DNA of 64,000 bases, from assembly GCA_948512295.1 (NCBI GenBank), contig CAOQRA010000001.1:1-64000 (forward strand), given 5' to 3'. Positions 8,584 through 17,276 of this stretch are shown here, in pieces (position 1 is the first letter of the stretch; each line of letters begins with the position of its first letter). The stretch comes from an uncultured Eubacteriales bacterium (GTDB lineage Bacteria; Bacillota; Clostridia; Christensenellales; UBA1242). The notes beneath the pieces are model-generated. The model was not told the DNA's origin, did no database searches, and saw only the letters and a list, made by a program, of their open reading frames with translations. The position numbers and the translations under genes are program-made.

Positions 8584-11133
8584 TTGAAATCATTGCTTGG
8601 CTTGGGCTTTTGGGACAATATTGGTAGATTATTAAGTTTCCTACCCAAAATTACATATTTCCTATATGCATGTATAGCCAGTTTACTTGATACTTTCCAA
8701 CTTTTAATTAGACGTCTTATAGGACTTGATCCACACTACGTGGTAGATGGCTTTACGAATACAGTAATACTTGGAGTGTGGAAAGATTACACAGCAGTTT
8801 CCGGTGACCCCCTTTTAGAATTTATTTTGGCAATTCTTGGAATAGGCGAAACAGCAAACAGATATTCAGTGCTTGCGACCACCTTTTGGTCTTTTGTAAT
8901 ATTTGGTGCTATAGTACTTGCACTTTCCACCATAATTGCAATTATAAAATCTCACTATCAAGAAGATTCAGCAAAAACAAGCCCTACAGGTTACATATAC
9001 ACAGCTTTAAAATCCATCTTTACATTTGCAATAACTCCTTTAGTAGTTATCGGAGGATTCTGGCTTTCTTCTTTCTTACTAAAAACCTTAGATGATATTA
9101 CAGCCCAAGAGGCGACATCAGATATAATGAAAGATATATATGGACCCAATTTCATGCAGTATTTTCGAGATTCTCGAGGAGTGGATGAAGAAAACGAGTA
9201 TTTTTCCAATTATGACTGCTTCGGCTGGGGAACCGCAAGCAGCAGTCAGACGCTTTCAGGCATGATGTTTAAAACTGCCGCACATGGAAGTAATCGTCTT
9301 CGCACAGGCGATTTAAAGATGAAAGAATTCCACACTGGTGCAGGCGATATTATAGGTGACATTTTTGACTTTTTAACTCAAGGCGATTTAGGTTATTGGT
9401 GGGATGTAAATGGCACCTTTAGTCACAGACCTTCCAATATTACTACTGAAGTTGAAGCTATAGAATGGCATGCTTACCAAGTTGACTATGCTTTTGCGAA
9501 TAACCTACATCGCTCGGCAGATCAATCATTCATAACTCCGGCCTCTATTCATACCATGCAAGGTGATGTCTCTAGTTGGGCTTTTGATGGTATTGGAAGT
9601 GCTTTTGGTTATTGGACGCCTGCCACAAGTTTTACCAAATTTAATGTAGAACTCGTTTGGTGCTTTTACAATTTGTGGAGTTTTAACTTCATTGTAGGCT
9701 TTGGTGGAATATCTGTAATGTTTGGCTTGATGTATTCAATAATATTAGGGCTTATGTCAAGACTTATTAAAGGAATCGCTTTGTTCTTGATTTATCCTGC
9801 TACGTTAGGACTTGCACCGCTTGATGATTGGAGCAGCTTTAAATCATGGCGTAAAGAATTTACTCAGCAGATTCTTATGGGTTTTGGCGCAATTGTAGGT
9901 GTAAATCTATTTTTCTTAATTTTCCCATTCTTACAAAATATAAAGTTCTTTGATTTTGTACTTTTAAACTACATAGTTGAAACAATAATGGCAATTGCAG
10001 GCTTGAATATGGTTAAAGAATTTATTAAATTCTTATCTGGCCTGATAGGTGGTGGTGATGCCGCTGGAACTGGTGACGGACTGAAAGAGAGTGTGAAAAA
10101 GACGCTTGAAAAGGGCGTCAAAGGCACATTAATGATGGGCAAGTTAGCAGTTAAGGCTGCAACTATAGTTACTCCTGGGGGTGCTTTTCTCAAGTTGGGT
10201 AAAGCGGGAATGCTGGCATCAAAAGCTGGAGCGAAAGCTAGTGGAATGATGGCTCAAGCTGGAGCTAAGAAAGGTGCTGCTAATAAATTGGGAGGATTGT
10301 TAGACAGAGCTAAAGCGGGTGATTTTGATGATCACGGAGATGATTTCTTGTCAAATGCAAGAGGCTCAATGTTTGATGCTTTTAAATCCGAGCATAAAGA
10401 TGATGAAAAACAATATCGTAAAGATTATAAGAACTTAAGCGATGCTGAAAGAGCAAGACAAACTGAAGCAGAATATATTGAATCTCGACATGGTAGTGCT
10501 TTTGAAAAATCAGATGATTGGAAGACTATTAAAGATGCAGCTTTTGAGATGGATACTGGCGCATTGAGTGAAAAAGGTGCAGAAAATATTCAAGCTATTA
10601 TAGATGCTAATAAATTATCAGCAGCAGAACTTGAAACAAACGCACGAGCAGAACTTGACGCAAATTATGCAAATGCAGATGGAACGCTTCGTGATGACGC
10701 AAGTAAACAGATTATGCGTGAGAGCATGCGTGATGCAGCAGCGGCATTCTTGAAAGCTGTAACTGATGGCACTAAAGAATTAACTGGTGCAAATCCTGCA
10801 GGAATTGGTGAACTTATATCTGGTGCATTAAAAACAAGCTATAAACCTGAAAAAGCATACGGCTCTGAAGAAGAGAAAAAATATGGCAGCTACGAAAACT
10901 ATCAACGAGAGAAACGTGCAGCTCATACTGAACAAGTTAAAGAGGGCACTTGGAAACTCTTTGGTTATGGCGCAGGCAAAGGTGCTGATAAAGATAAAGC
11001 TACTGGCGATAAAGCTCTTAATGAAGTTGCTGAAAAAACTGATGCTCAAACTAAAGTTACAGAGAAACTTCTTAAAGCAATTGAGGAAAACAACTCACTT
11101 CTTAAAAATCCTCGCGGGGGCAGTAGTTCGTAA
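8584..11133 (+). CDS. VirB6/TrbL-like multi-spanning membrane protein (orphan)
   Basis: An 849-residue protein starting at TTG, supported by a strong GGAGG. The N-terminal half has hydrophobic helices near residues 15-50, 95-125, 140-165, 355-395, 395-415, 435-460 and 460-485, with a large Trp/Asp-rich loop (about 180-340) between them. Residues about 490-849 are a soluble, Ala/Lys/Glu-rich, probably coiled-coil tail. This layout, and the IGLD motif after the first helices, resembles VirB6/TrbL-like conjugation proteins, especially the Mbov_0396 type of small-genome ICEs. No VirB4, VirD4, relaxase or integrase is adjacent. It is flanked by interspersed repeats and followed by a terminator. 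The pilin-like genes at 32-34 kb may be its partners. Confidence 0.55.
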   Translation: MKSLLGLGFWDNIGRLLSFLPKITYFLYACIASLLDTFQLLIRRLIGLDPHYVVDGFTNTVILGVWKDYTAVSGDPLLEFILAILGIGETANRYSVLATTFWSFVIFGAIVLALSTIIAIIKSHYQEDSAKTSPTGYIYTALKSIFTFAITPLVVIGGFWLSSFLLKTLDDITAQEATSDIMKDIYGPNFMQYFRDSRGVDEENEYFSNYDCFGWGTASSSQTLSGMMFKTAAHGSNRLRTGDLKMKEFHTGAGDIIGDIFDFLTQGDLGYWWDVNGTFSHRPSNITTEVEAIEWHAYQVDYAFANNLHRSADQSFITPASIHTMQGDVSSWAFDGIGSAFGYWTPATSFTKFNVELVWCFYNLWSFNFIVGFGGISVMFGLMYSIILGLMSRLIKGIALFLIYPATLGLAPLDDWSSFKSWRKEFTQQILMGFGAIVGVNLFFLIFPFLQNIKFFDFVLLNYIVETIMAIAGLNMVKEFIKFLSGLIGGGDAAGTGDGLKESVKKTLEKGVKGTLMMGKLAVKAATIVTPGGAFLKLGKAGMLASKAGAKASGMMAQAGAKKGAANKLGGLLDRAKAGDFDDHGDDFLSNARGSMFDAFKSEHKDDEKQYRKDYKNLSDAERARQTEAEYIESRHGSAFEKSDDWKTIKDAAFEMDTGALSEKGAENIQAIIDANKLSAAELETNARAELDANYANADGTLRDDASKQIMRESMRDAAAAFLKAVTDGTKELTGANPAGIGELISGALKTSYKPEKAYGSEEEKKYGSYENYQREKRAAHTEQVKEGTWKLFGYGAGKGADKDKATGDKALNEVAEKTDAQTKVTEKLLKAIEENNSLLKNPRGGSSS

Positions 11134-11171
11134 GCAATTATAAGTATCTTTTGTAATTGCATAAATTAAAA

Positions 11172-11199
11172 AAGCCTAGGAAAGTCCTAGGCTTTTTTT
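11172..11199 (+). terminator. Rho-independent terminator after the VirB6-like gene
   Basis: Perfect stem AAGCCTAGG / CCTAGGCTT with a short AAAGT loop, followed by a T run. Confidence 0.88.
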
Positions 11200-11309
11200 A
11201 GAAGCCACGGTTTTGCCCAGTAGTTCCAAGTGGTTTACCTATGACCAAAAAAATAACTTAAATTTGAATATTATTTAACAGTGACTAAAAAACACGAAGC
11301 CCCACTATT

Positions 11310-11522
11310 GTCATCCTGAGTGTTCGGGGGCCTTAAATATATTTTTATCCATTTATCGAGTGAAAACTGGAGAAATCAGGTGGGCGCTTTGGTCGAAATG
11401 ACAAACAAGGATAGAGTGACAAAACAATGTGCGTGTCATCCTGAGCCGCGAGAATTCGGAGTTCCCCGAAAGTGTTTACACTTTTGGTGTGTAAAGCGAT
11501 GCGAGCGAAGAATCTTTTCATA
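11310..11522. repeat. Interspersed repeat copy 2
   Basis: Occupies most of the 600-bp gap before nrdD. It contains GTCATCCTGAG units at 11310 and about 11437, a GGTCGAAATGACA unit near 11391, and GAGCGAAGAATCTTTTC near 11505. An open frame of 69 codons inside it is a product of the repeat, not a gene. Confidence 0.75.
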
Positions 11523-11657
11523 CTTATAGTTGCCCTAAATTCTTACACGCTATTATTGCGTAAAATAAAAATTTTTGCAAAAATTAAAGGATAGTTATTT
11601 TTATATAATCAGCCTCCCATTATTGCTTGCGAATAGGGCTTAAAATTTTTATAAACC

Positions 11658-11702
11658 ACAATATATATTGTTCTAAAAATTATTTGACACAATATATTGT
11701 AT
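11658..11702 (+). promoter_or_regulatory. Paired NrdR-like operators upstream of nrdD
   Basis: Two palindromes: ACAATATATATTGT (11658-11671) and ACACAATATATTGTAT (11687-11702). Both resemble the NrdR box (ACAcwAtATaTwGtgT) and their centres lie 30 bp apart, close to the three-helical-turn spacing usual for NrdR box pairs. The second overlaps the nrdD -35/spacer, so binding should repress. The nrdR gene itself is not in the window. Confidence 0.7.
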
Positions 11703-11712
11703 ATGATATAAT
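11684..11712 (+). promoter_or_regulatory. SigA promoter of nrdD-trxB
   Basis: Consensus TTGACA (11684-11689), 17-nt spacer, TATAAT (11707-11712). The proximal NrdR-like box lies within it. Confidence 0.88.
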
Positions 11713-11742
11713 GCAATCAACATCGAATTGAAGGAGGAAATT

Positions 11743-14112
11743 ATGGATAAAATAATCAAAAGAGATGGAAGAATCGTGGAATACGATATAAGTAAAATTG
11801 AGAATGCAATTGTCAAGGCAATGCTTGCTCTTGGCGATGGAGATGTGCGTGACTGCAAGAAACTTGCAAAAATCACGGAACTTGAACTTGAGTATAAATT
11901 CGAGGGAAAGACTCCATCGGTCGAAGACGTTCAAGACACTGTGGAAGAAGTTTTAATGACGAATGGCTATGCTAATGTGGCAAAGTGCTATATACTCTAT
12001 CGCAAAAATCGCGAGAAAGAGCGCGAGGCTAAAGATTCACTTATGGACTATAAAGGCACTATTGATAAGTATTTAAATTTAAATGACTGGCGCGTTAAAG
12101 AAAATTCCACTGTAACATATTCCGTTGGCGGACTTATTTTGAATGAAGCAGGGGCAATGACTGCCAACTATTGGCTTAACAATGTTTACGACAAAGAGAT
12201 TGGACAAGCTCACAAAAACTGCGATGTTCATATTCATGATTTATCTATGCTTACAGGCTATTGCGCTGGCTGGAGTTTAAAACAACTTATTCGTGAGGGA
12301 TTGGGTGGAATACCTGGAAAAATTTCTTCAGCACCTGCAACTCATCTTTCAACACTTTGTAATCAAATGGTAAATTTCCTTGGAATTATGCAGAATGAAT
12401 GGGCTGGTGCGCAAGCATTCTCATCCTTTGACACATATCTTGCACCATTTGTAAAAACGGATAAACTTACTTACAAAGAAGTGAAGCAATGTATTCAATC
12501 TTTTGTATATGGCGTTAACACACCATCGCGTTGGGGAACTCAAGCACCATTTACAAACATCACGCTTGACTGGGTTGTGCCAAACGATCTTGCGGAACTG
12601 CCTGCCATAGTTGGCGGTAAAGACCAAGATTTTAAATACAAAGATTGTGTTAAAGAAATGGAAATGGTCAATCGCGCTTTTATGGAAATTATGATAGAGG
12701 GCGATGCAAATGGTCGTGGATTCCAATATCCTATTCCAACTTATTCTATTACTCGCAACTTTGATTGGAGTGAAACTGAAAACAATAAATTACTTTTTGA
12801 AATGACAACTAAATATGGCATTCCATATTTCTCTAACTATATAAACAGCGATATGGAACCTTCTGACGTGCGCTCTATGTGCTGCAGACTTAGACTTGAC
12901 CTGCGTGAACTTCGTAAAAAATCAGGTGGATTCTTTGGAAGTGGTGAAAGCACAGGCTCAATCGGCGTTGTAACAATCAATATGCCGAAGATAGCTTATC
13001 TAGCTAAAGATGAAAACGACTTTTTCGCTCGTTTAAACAAACTTATGGACATTGCAGCGCGCTCACTTAAAGTAAAGCGTGACAAGATTACGGAACTTTT
13101 AGAGGCTGGACTTTATCCATATACAAAACGCTATTTGGGGTCATTCAACAATCACTTCTCAACAATTGGACTTGTCGGCATGAATGAAGCATGTTTAAAT
13201 GCCAACTGGCTACGAAAAGATATGACGCAAAAAGAAGCTCAAGAGTTTACTAAGAAAGTTTTAAACCACATGCGTGAGCGCCTTTCTGACTATCAAGAAA
13301 AATATGGTGACCTTTACAACCTTGAGGCTACTCCTGCGGAGTCTACTTCTTATCGCCTTGCAAGACATGATAAAGAGCGCTATCCAGATATTATTACTGC
13401 AAATGAAAATGGAGCTCCTTATTATACCAATTCATCTCATCTTCCTGTTAGTTTTACTTCTGATATATTTGATGCGCTTGATATTCAAGATGAACTTCAA
13501 ACACTATACACTTCAGGAACAGTTTTCCATGCCTTCCTAGGTCAAAAATTAGATGATTGGAAAACAACTGCTCAATTAGTACGCAAAATTGCTGAAAATT
13601 ATCGTTTACCATATTACACTATGAGCCCAACTTATTCGATTTGCCGTGACCATGGTTACATCACGGGCGAAGTGAAGAATTGCCCAATTTGTGGTGCTAA
13701 AACTGAAGTTTACAGCCGAATCACTGGCTACTATCGACCAGTTCAAAATTGGAACGACGGAAAAACACAAGAGTTTGCTGATAGAAAGGTTTACAATATC
13801 AAAGATTCTGTTATGAAAGGCAAGCATTCTAGCTGTGACTGCAAGTTTGAACAAAAGACCAAAGTTGACGTCAAAGAAAACCTACTTTTCACAACTAAAA
13901 CATGTCCTAATTGCCGCATGGCAAAAACTATACTCGATGCGGCTGGTGTGAAATATACGCTTATTGACGCGGAGGAGAATAAAGAACTTACTGTTAAATA
14001 TGGTGTTCATAAAGCGCCTACTTTGCTTGTGCCAAATGGTGACCACTATGACGCTTACGATAACGCCAGCGAAATCAACCGCTTTGTAGGGGGACTTAAG
14101 TCACGAGCATGA
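11743..14112 (+). CDS. nrdD: Anaerobic ribonucleoside-triphosphate reductase with C-terminal thioredoxin-like domain
   Basis: Class III ribonucleotide reductase, a glycyl-radical enzyme making dNTPs without oxygen. The 789 residues show an N-terminal ATP cone (KRDGR, then SKIENAI), a catalytic barrel, a Zn site (CRDHG ... CPICG) and the radical loop RITGYYRPV. Beyond the usual end there is an extra thioredoxin/glutaredoxin-like domain (about the last 75 residues) with CPNC and the APTLLVP cis-Pro motif. The start at 11743 follows GGAGG; an upstream in-frame TTG is unsupported. It overlaps trxB by 4 nt. The fused domain probably re-reduces the active-site disulfide. Confidence 0.93.
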   Translation: MDKIIKRDGRIVEYDISKIENAIVKAMLALGDGDVRDCKKLAKITELELEYKFEGKTPSVEDVQDTVEEVLMTNGYANVAKCYILYRKNREKEREAKDSLMDYKGTIDKYLNLNDWRVKENSTVTYSVGGLILNEAGAMTANYWLNNVYDKEIGQAHKNCDVHIHDLSMLTGYCAGWSLKQLIREGLGGIPGKISSAPATHLSTLCNQMVNFLGIMQNEWAGAQAFSSFDTYLAPFVKTDKLTYKEVKQCIQSFVYGVNTPSRWGTQAPFTNITLDWVVPNDLAELPAIVGGKDQDFKYKDCVKEMEMVNRAFMEIMIEGDANGRGFQYPIPTYSITRNFDWSETENNKLLFEMTTKYGIPYFSNYINSDMEPSDVRSMCCRLRLDLRELRKKSGGFFGSGESTGSIGVVTINMPKIAYLAKDENDFFARLNKLMDIAARSLKVKRDKITELLEAGLYPYTKRYLGSFNNHFSTIGLVGMNEACLNANWLRKDMTQKEAQEFTKKVLNHMRERLSDYQEKYGDLYNLEATPAESTSYRLARHDKERYPDIITANENGAPYYTNSSHLPVSFTSDIFDALDIQDELQTLYTSGTVFHAFLGQKLDDWKTTAQLVRKIAENYRLPYYTMSPTYSICRDHGYITGEVKNCPICGAKTEVYSRITGYYRPVQNWNDGKTQEFADRKVYNIKDSVMKGKHSSCDCKFEQKTKVDVKENLLFTTKTCPNCRMAKTILDAAGVKYTLIDAEENKELTVKYGVHKAPTLLVPNGDHYDAYDNASEINRFVGGLKSRA

Positions 14113-15017
14113 GCGAAACGAAAGATATAATTGTAATCGGAGCAGGGCCGGCGGGAATGACTGCCTGCCTTTACGCTCTTAGAAATGGAAAGAGCGTCAT
14201 TTTAATCGAAAAAAACAGCATAGGTGGACAGATGGCGCAGAGTCCGCGCATTGAAAATTTCCCAACGATTGCTTCGGCATCTGGTGTGGAAATATCGGAT
14301 AAAATGTTTGACCAAATTATCTCGCATGGCACGATATTCAAGTTTGGGGCGGTGAATGCCATATTAAAGGAAGATGACATTTTCACAGTTGCCACTGAGT
14401 TTGACACGCTGCATTCCAAAGCGGTTATTATCGCTGCTGGCGTAGAGCATAGAAAACTTAACCTTGATGAAGAAAGGTATATTGGTCATGGCTTAAGCTA
14501 TTGTGCGCTGTGTGATGGTGCATTTTATGCGGGCGAAGATGTCACGCTTATTGGAGATGGCAATTCGGCATTGCAATATGCTCTGCTGCTATCTGGGTAC
14601 TGCAAAAGCGTACATGTTGTCACGCTTTTTGATAAGTTTTTTGGTGAGCAAAATTTAGTACAAGCGCTAAAAAGCAAAGAGAATATCAAAGTTACTCATA
14701 ACATGAAACTAGTAGAGCTTTTTGGCAATAGTGAACTTGAAAGACTGGTGTTTGAAGATAAGGCTGGTGCAAGAGTAGAAATGCCAACTAAAGCCCTGTT
14801 TGTTGCCATTGGTCAAGTGCCAGATAACAAAGTTTATCTACCTTATGTGGAACTTGACGCACAAGGCTACATCAAAACCGACGAAAAGATGCAAACCTTA
14901 ACGCCTGGGCTTTATGCCGCGGGCGATTGCAGAGTGAAACAAATACGGCAGGTAGCTACGGCGTGCGCTGACGGGGCGATTGCGGCAAGCATGGCTTGTA
15001 ATTATTTAGCAAAATGA
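14109..15017 (+). CDS. trxB: Thioredoxin reductase-like flavoprotein
   Basis: A 302-residue FAD enzyme. Seen: FAD motif GAGPAG (11-16), redox motif CALC followed by DG (Cys132, Cys135), nucleotide motif GDGNSA (149-154) and C-terminal GLYAAGDCR. The HRRxxxR motif that normally selects NADPH is absent; the matching region reads TLFDKFFGEQ. The electron donor may therefore be NADH, or a ferredoxin as in clostridial FFTR enzymes. Overlap with nrdD suggests it serves the thioredoxin-like tail of that protein rather than, or as well as, free thioredoxin. Confidence 0.88.
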   Translation: MSETKDIIVIGAGPAGMTACLYALRNGKSVILIEKNSIGGQMAQSPRIENFPTIASASGVEISDKMFDQIISHGTIFKFGAVNAILKEDDIFTVATEFDTLHSKAVIIAAGVEHRKLNLDEERYIGHGLSYCALCDGAFYAGEDVTLIGDGNSALQYALLLSGYCKSVHVVTLFDKFFGEQNLVQALKSKENIKVTHNMKLVELFGNSELERLVFEDKAGARVEMPTKALFVAIGQVPDNKVYLPYVELDAQGYIKTDEKMQTLTPGLYAAGDCRVKQIRQVATACADGAIAASMACNYLAK

Positions 15018-15058
15018 AAACAGCGATACACTAAGAAATTTTGATTGACTTTTTATAA

Positions 15059-15151
15059 GTCATTCTGAGCGTTGGGAGCCCACAAATGCTAAAACATTTG
15101 TGGGGGCAAGCGAAGAATTTAAAAAGATCCTTCGTTTCACTCAGTATGGGA
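15059..15151. repeat. Interspersed repeat copy 3
   Basis: GTCATTCTGAGCG at 15059, an internal perfect stem (CCACAAATG / CATTTGTGG), GCGAAGAATTT, then the inverted half AAAAAGATCCTTCG ... CTCAGTATGGG. It has the same architecture as the copy at 8201. Confidence 0.75.
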
Positions 15152-15180
15152 AACTAAGAATTTTTAAAATAAACGCAATA

Positions 15181-15208
15181 AAAAACGGACAATTAAGTCC
15201 GTTTTTTT
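15181..15208. terminator. Bidirectional terminator between trxB and nrdG
   Basis: AAAAACGGAC / GTCCGTTTTT stem with an AATTAA loop. It touches the nrdG stop codon and can serve both converging genes. Confidence 0.85.
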
Positions 15209-15896
15209 AATATCCTCGCAGAGAGACATGTTTAATTTTCTTTTGCAAGATCTTTTGAAACTTTTGGGCGGTTAGGATGTCGATTTCAGCAAGATTACCC
15301 TCAATGCAGTTGCCGCTGTCGACAAATTTTTGCAGGTATAGTTTTTCGCTACCTGCAAGATAAGACGCAATTTCTTCCATGTTCTTTTCATTATGAAAGC
15401 CTTTTACAAGGGTGGTGCGAAACTCATAGGGCACTTTGTTTTCTTTAAGCAAGGCCACGCTTTTTTTAATGTTTTCATAGTTGACATTTTGGGTGCCGAC
15501 AATCGCAGGATAGCCTTCAAGTGAGTTTTTAATATCCATTGCCACATAGTCGATAAGTTTTTCATCAATCAGTTTTTTAAGCATTTTAAAGTTAGTGCCA
15601 TTGGAATCTAGTTTAACAAGGAATCCACGAGCTTTCAGTTCTGCGATAAATTCGGGTAGGTCAGGTTGTAAGGTAGGCTCGCCACCAGACACGCAAACGC
15701 TATCAAGCATGTTTTTACGCTTGTCAAGATATTCAAAAATTTCCTTTTCGCTATATTCCTCGACATGCTTGATATTTACGAGGTCGGAATTATGGCAAAA
15801 TGGGCAACGAAAATTGCAGCCACCAGTAAAGATAGTGGCGCATATATGTCCGTCAAAGTCGACAAGGGAAACTTTTTCCAGCCCAAATATTTTCAT
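15207..15896 (-). CDS. nrdG: Anaerobic ribonucleotide reductase activating protein (radical SAM)
   Basis: A 229-residue radical SAM protein with CNFRCPFCHN (Cys27, 31, 34), GGEPTLQ and VAMDIKN motifs. Its length and FGLEKVSLVDFDG opening match the NrdG-like/PflA-like activases commonly annotated anaerobic RNR activating proteins in Clostridia. It would use SAM and a 4Fe-4S cluster to place the glycyl radical on NrdD. The start at 15896 is chosen because a perfect-spacing promoter ends six bases before it; an earlier ATG lies inside the promoter. It converges on nrdD-trxB. Confidence 0.87.
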   Translation of the reverse strand: MKIFGLEKVSLVDFDGHICATIFTGGCNFRCPFCHNSDLVNIKHVEEYSEKEIFEYLDKRKNMLDSVCVSGGEPTLQPDLPEFIAELKARGFLVKLDSNGTNFKMLKKLIDEKLIDYVAMDIKNSLEGYPAIVGTQNVNYENIKKSVALLKENKVPYEFRTTLVKGFHNEKNMEEIASYLAGSEKLYLQKFVDSGNCIEGNLAEIDILTAQKFQKILQKKIKHVSLRGY

Positions 15897-15902
15897 ATAA
15901 CT

Positions 15903-15931
15903 ATTGTAATAAAAATAAAGCATTAAGTCAA
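15903..15931 (-). promoter_or_regulatory. Promoter of nrdG, leaderless arrangement
   Basis: Minus strand: TTGACT (15926-15931), 17-nt spacer, TACAAT (15903-15908), then six bases to the ATG. The predicted transcription start is the A of the start codon. Confidence 0.75.
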
Positions 15932-16033
15932 ATATTTAAACTTTTTACTTAAACTTTTTATTTTTTACATGATATGACATTGTTTTTACGGCTATTTTGT
16001 TTTTTTGCGTCAATAACAAGGCTAGAGGTGGTT

Positions 16034-16573
16034 ATGAAATACATTGTTTCAATTTTTTCTATAGTTGTCGTCGCTGTTGTTTTAGTTGTGTCAGGTGTAT
16101 GTTATCAGCCAAAGCAGGAAACGCAATACTTACGTATTCACATTCGTGCGAATTCCAATAGTGAAGCCGACCAAGCGGTTAAATATCTTGTCAAAGATGC
16201 AATTGTGGAAGCATTAATTCCTATATTAAGCGAAGTTAAAACTAAAGATGAAGCACAGGAAGTTATGCGCGACAATTTTTCATATATTGAAGCCGTGGCA
16301 AACGGCGTGCTTGAGAGTGAGGGATTTTACTATGGCTCAAACGCTAAGCTTGATAATGAGTACTTTCCTACAAGGACATATAGCACAAATGAAAGCACAA
16401 TTACTTTAGCTGAGGGATATTATGACGCGCTTGTTTTGGAGCTTGGAAGTGGCGAGGGAAATAACTGGTGGTGTCTTGTTTATCCAGCATTTTGCTTCAC
16501 TACGACGACAAATTACGACAATATTGTATATATTTCTAAAATTTGGGACATAATTAAGTCATGCGCGAAATGA
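16034..16573 (+). CDS. spoIIR: Stage II sporulation protein R (SpoIIR)
   Basis: Secreted forespore signalling protein that triggers processing of pro-SigE by SpoIIGA in the mother cell. The 179 residues carry an N-terminal membrane/signal segment (3-24) followed by LRIHIRANSNSEADQ, the SpoIIR hallmark, and a WWCLVYPAFCF block near the C terminus. The start at 16034 is preceded by AGAGGTGG; the frame opens earlier without a ribosome site. It lies just upstream of sleB-ypeB. Confidence 0.93.
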   Translation: MKYIVSIFSIVVVAVVLVVSGVCYQPKQETQYLRIHIRANSNSEADQAVKYLVKDAIVEALIPILSEVKTKDEAQEVMRDNFSYIEAVANGVLESEGFYYGSNAKLDNEYFPTRTYSTNESTITLAEGYYDALVLELGSGEGNNWWCLVYPAFCFTTTTNYDNIVYISKIWDIIKSCAK

Positions 16574-16589
16574 AATAAGGAGGATTTTT

Positions 16590-17267
16590 ATGAAGCGAGT
16601 GATTTTAACAGTGTTTTCGGCGGCTTTAGCAATGTCGGCGGGGCTAATAGGAGTGGGATTTACATATCAAGCAAAAGCCTCACAGGACGAGGCGGTGGAA
16701 ACGCTAACTACGGCACAAAATAAAACTGTGCAATCAAAACTTAAAAATTGGGGCTATTATACTGGCGCTGTAGATGGTATTTATGGACCTAAAACTAAAG
16801 CTGCGGTAAAAAGCTTTCAAAGAAAGAATGGACTTGTAGCGGATGGTATTGTAGGCAAAAAAACTGCAGCAGCACTTGGAATGAGTTTAGGAGGGGGTAC
16901 CTCTTCTGGGCAGACTAGTTCTGACTTAAATCTGCTTGCAAGAGCGGTGTATGCTGAAGCACGCGGCGAACCTTATCAAGGGCAGGTGGCAGTTGCGGCG
17001 GTTATTCTAAACCGCGTTAGAAGTGCATCTTTTCCAAACACTATTTCTGGTGTAATCTATCAGCCTTGGGCTTTTACTTGTGTAAATGATGGACAGATAA
17101 ACTATACGCCTAATCAAAATGCTTATAAAGCTGCACAAGATGCTTTGAATGGATGGGATCCATCTTACGGAGCTTTATACTACTACAACGCAAGCACTGC
17201 CACAAGCAAGTGGATATATTCTCGTAAAACCATAGTTACCATTGGTAAACACGTGTTTGCGATATAG
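16590..17267 (+). CDS. sleB: Spore cortex-lytic enzyme SleB
   Basis: A 225-residue exported germination enzyme: signal peptide (1-30), peptidoglycan-binding domain (about 38-88, with KLKNWGYYTG and GPKTKAAVKSFQ), linker, then the SleB/Hydrolase_2 lytic transglycosylase domain (about 112-225) with ARAVYAEARGEPYQGQVAVAAV-type opening and catalytic Glu. SleB degrades the muramic-delta-lactam cortex peptidoglycan. It is followed after nine bases by ypeB, its known partner. Confidence 0.93.
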   Translation: MKRVILTVFSAALAMSAGLIGVGFTYQAKASQDEAVETLTTAQNKTVQSKLKNWGYYTGAVDGIYGPKTKAAVKSFQRKNGLVADGIVGKKTAAALGMSLGGGTSSGQTSSDLNLLARAVYAEARGEPYQGQVAVAAVILNRVRSASFPNTISGVIYQPWAFTCVNDGQINYTPNQNAYKAAQDALNGWDPSYGALYYYNASTATSKWIYSRKTIVTIGKHVFAI

Positions 17268-17276
17268 GAGGCTGAA

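Noticed and set aside
11320..11529. A 69-codon open frame upstream of nrdD
   Set aside because: It lies wholly inside the interspersed repeat, has no ribosome-binding site and changes frame between repeat copies.
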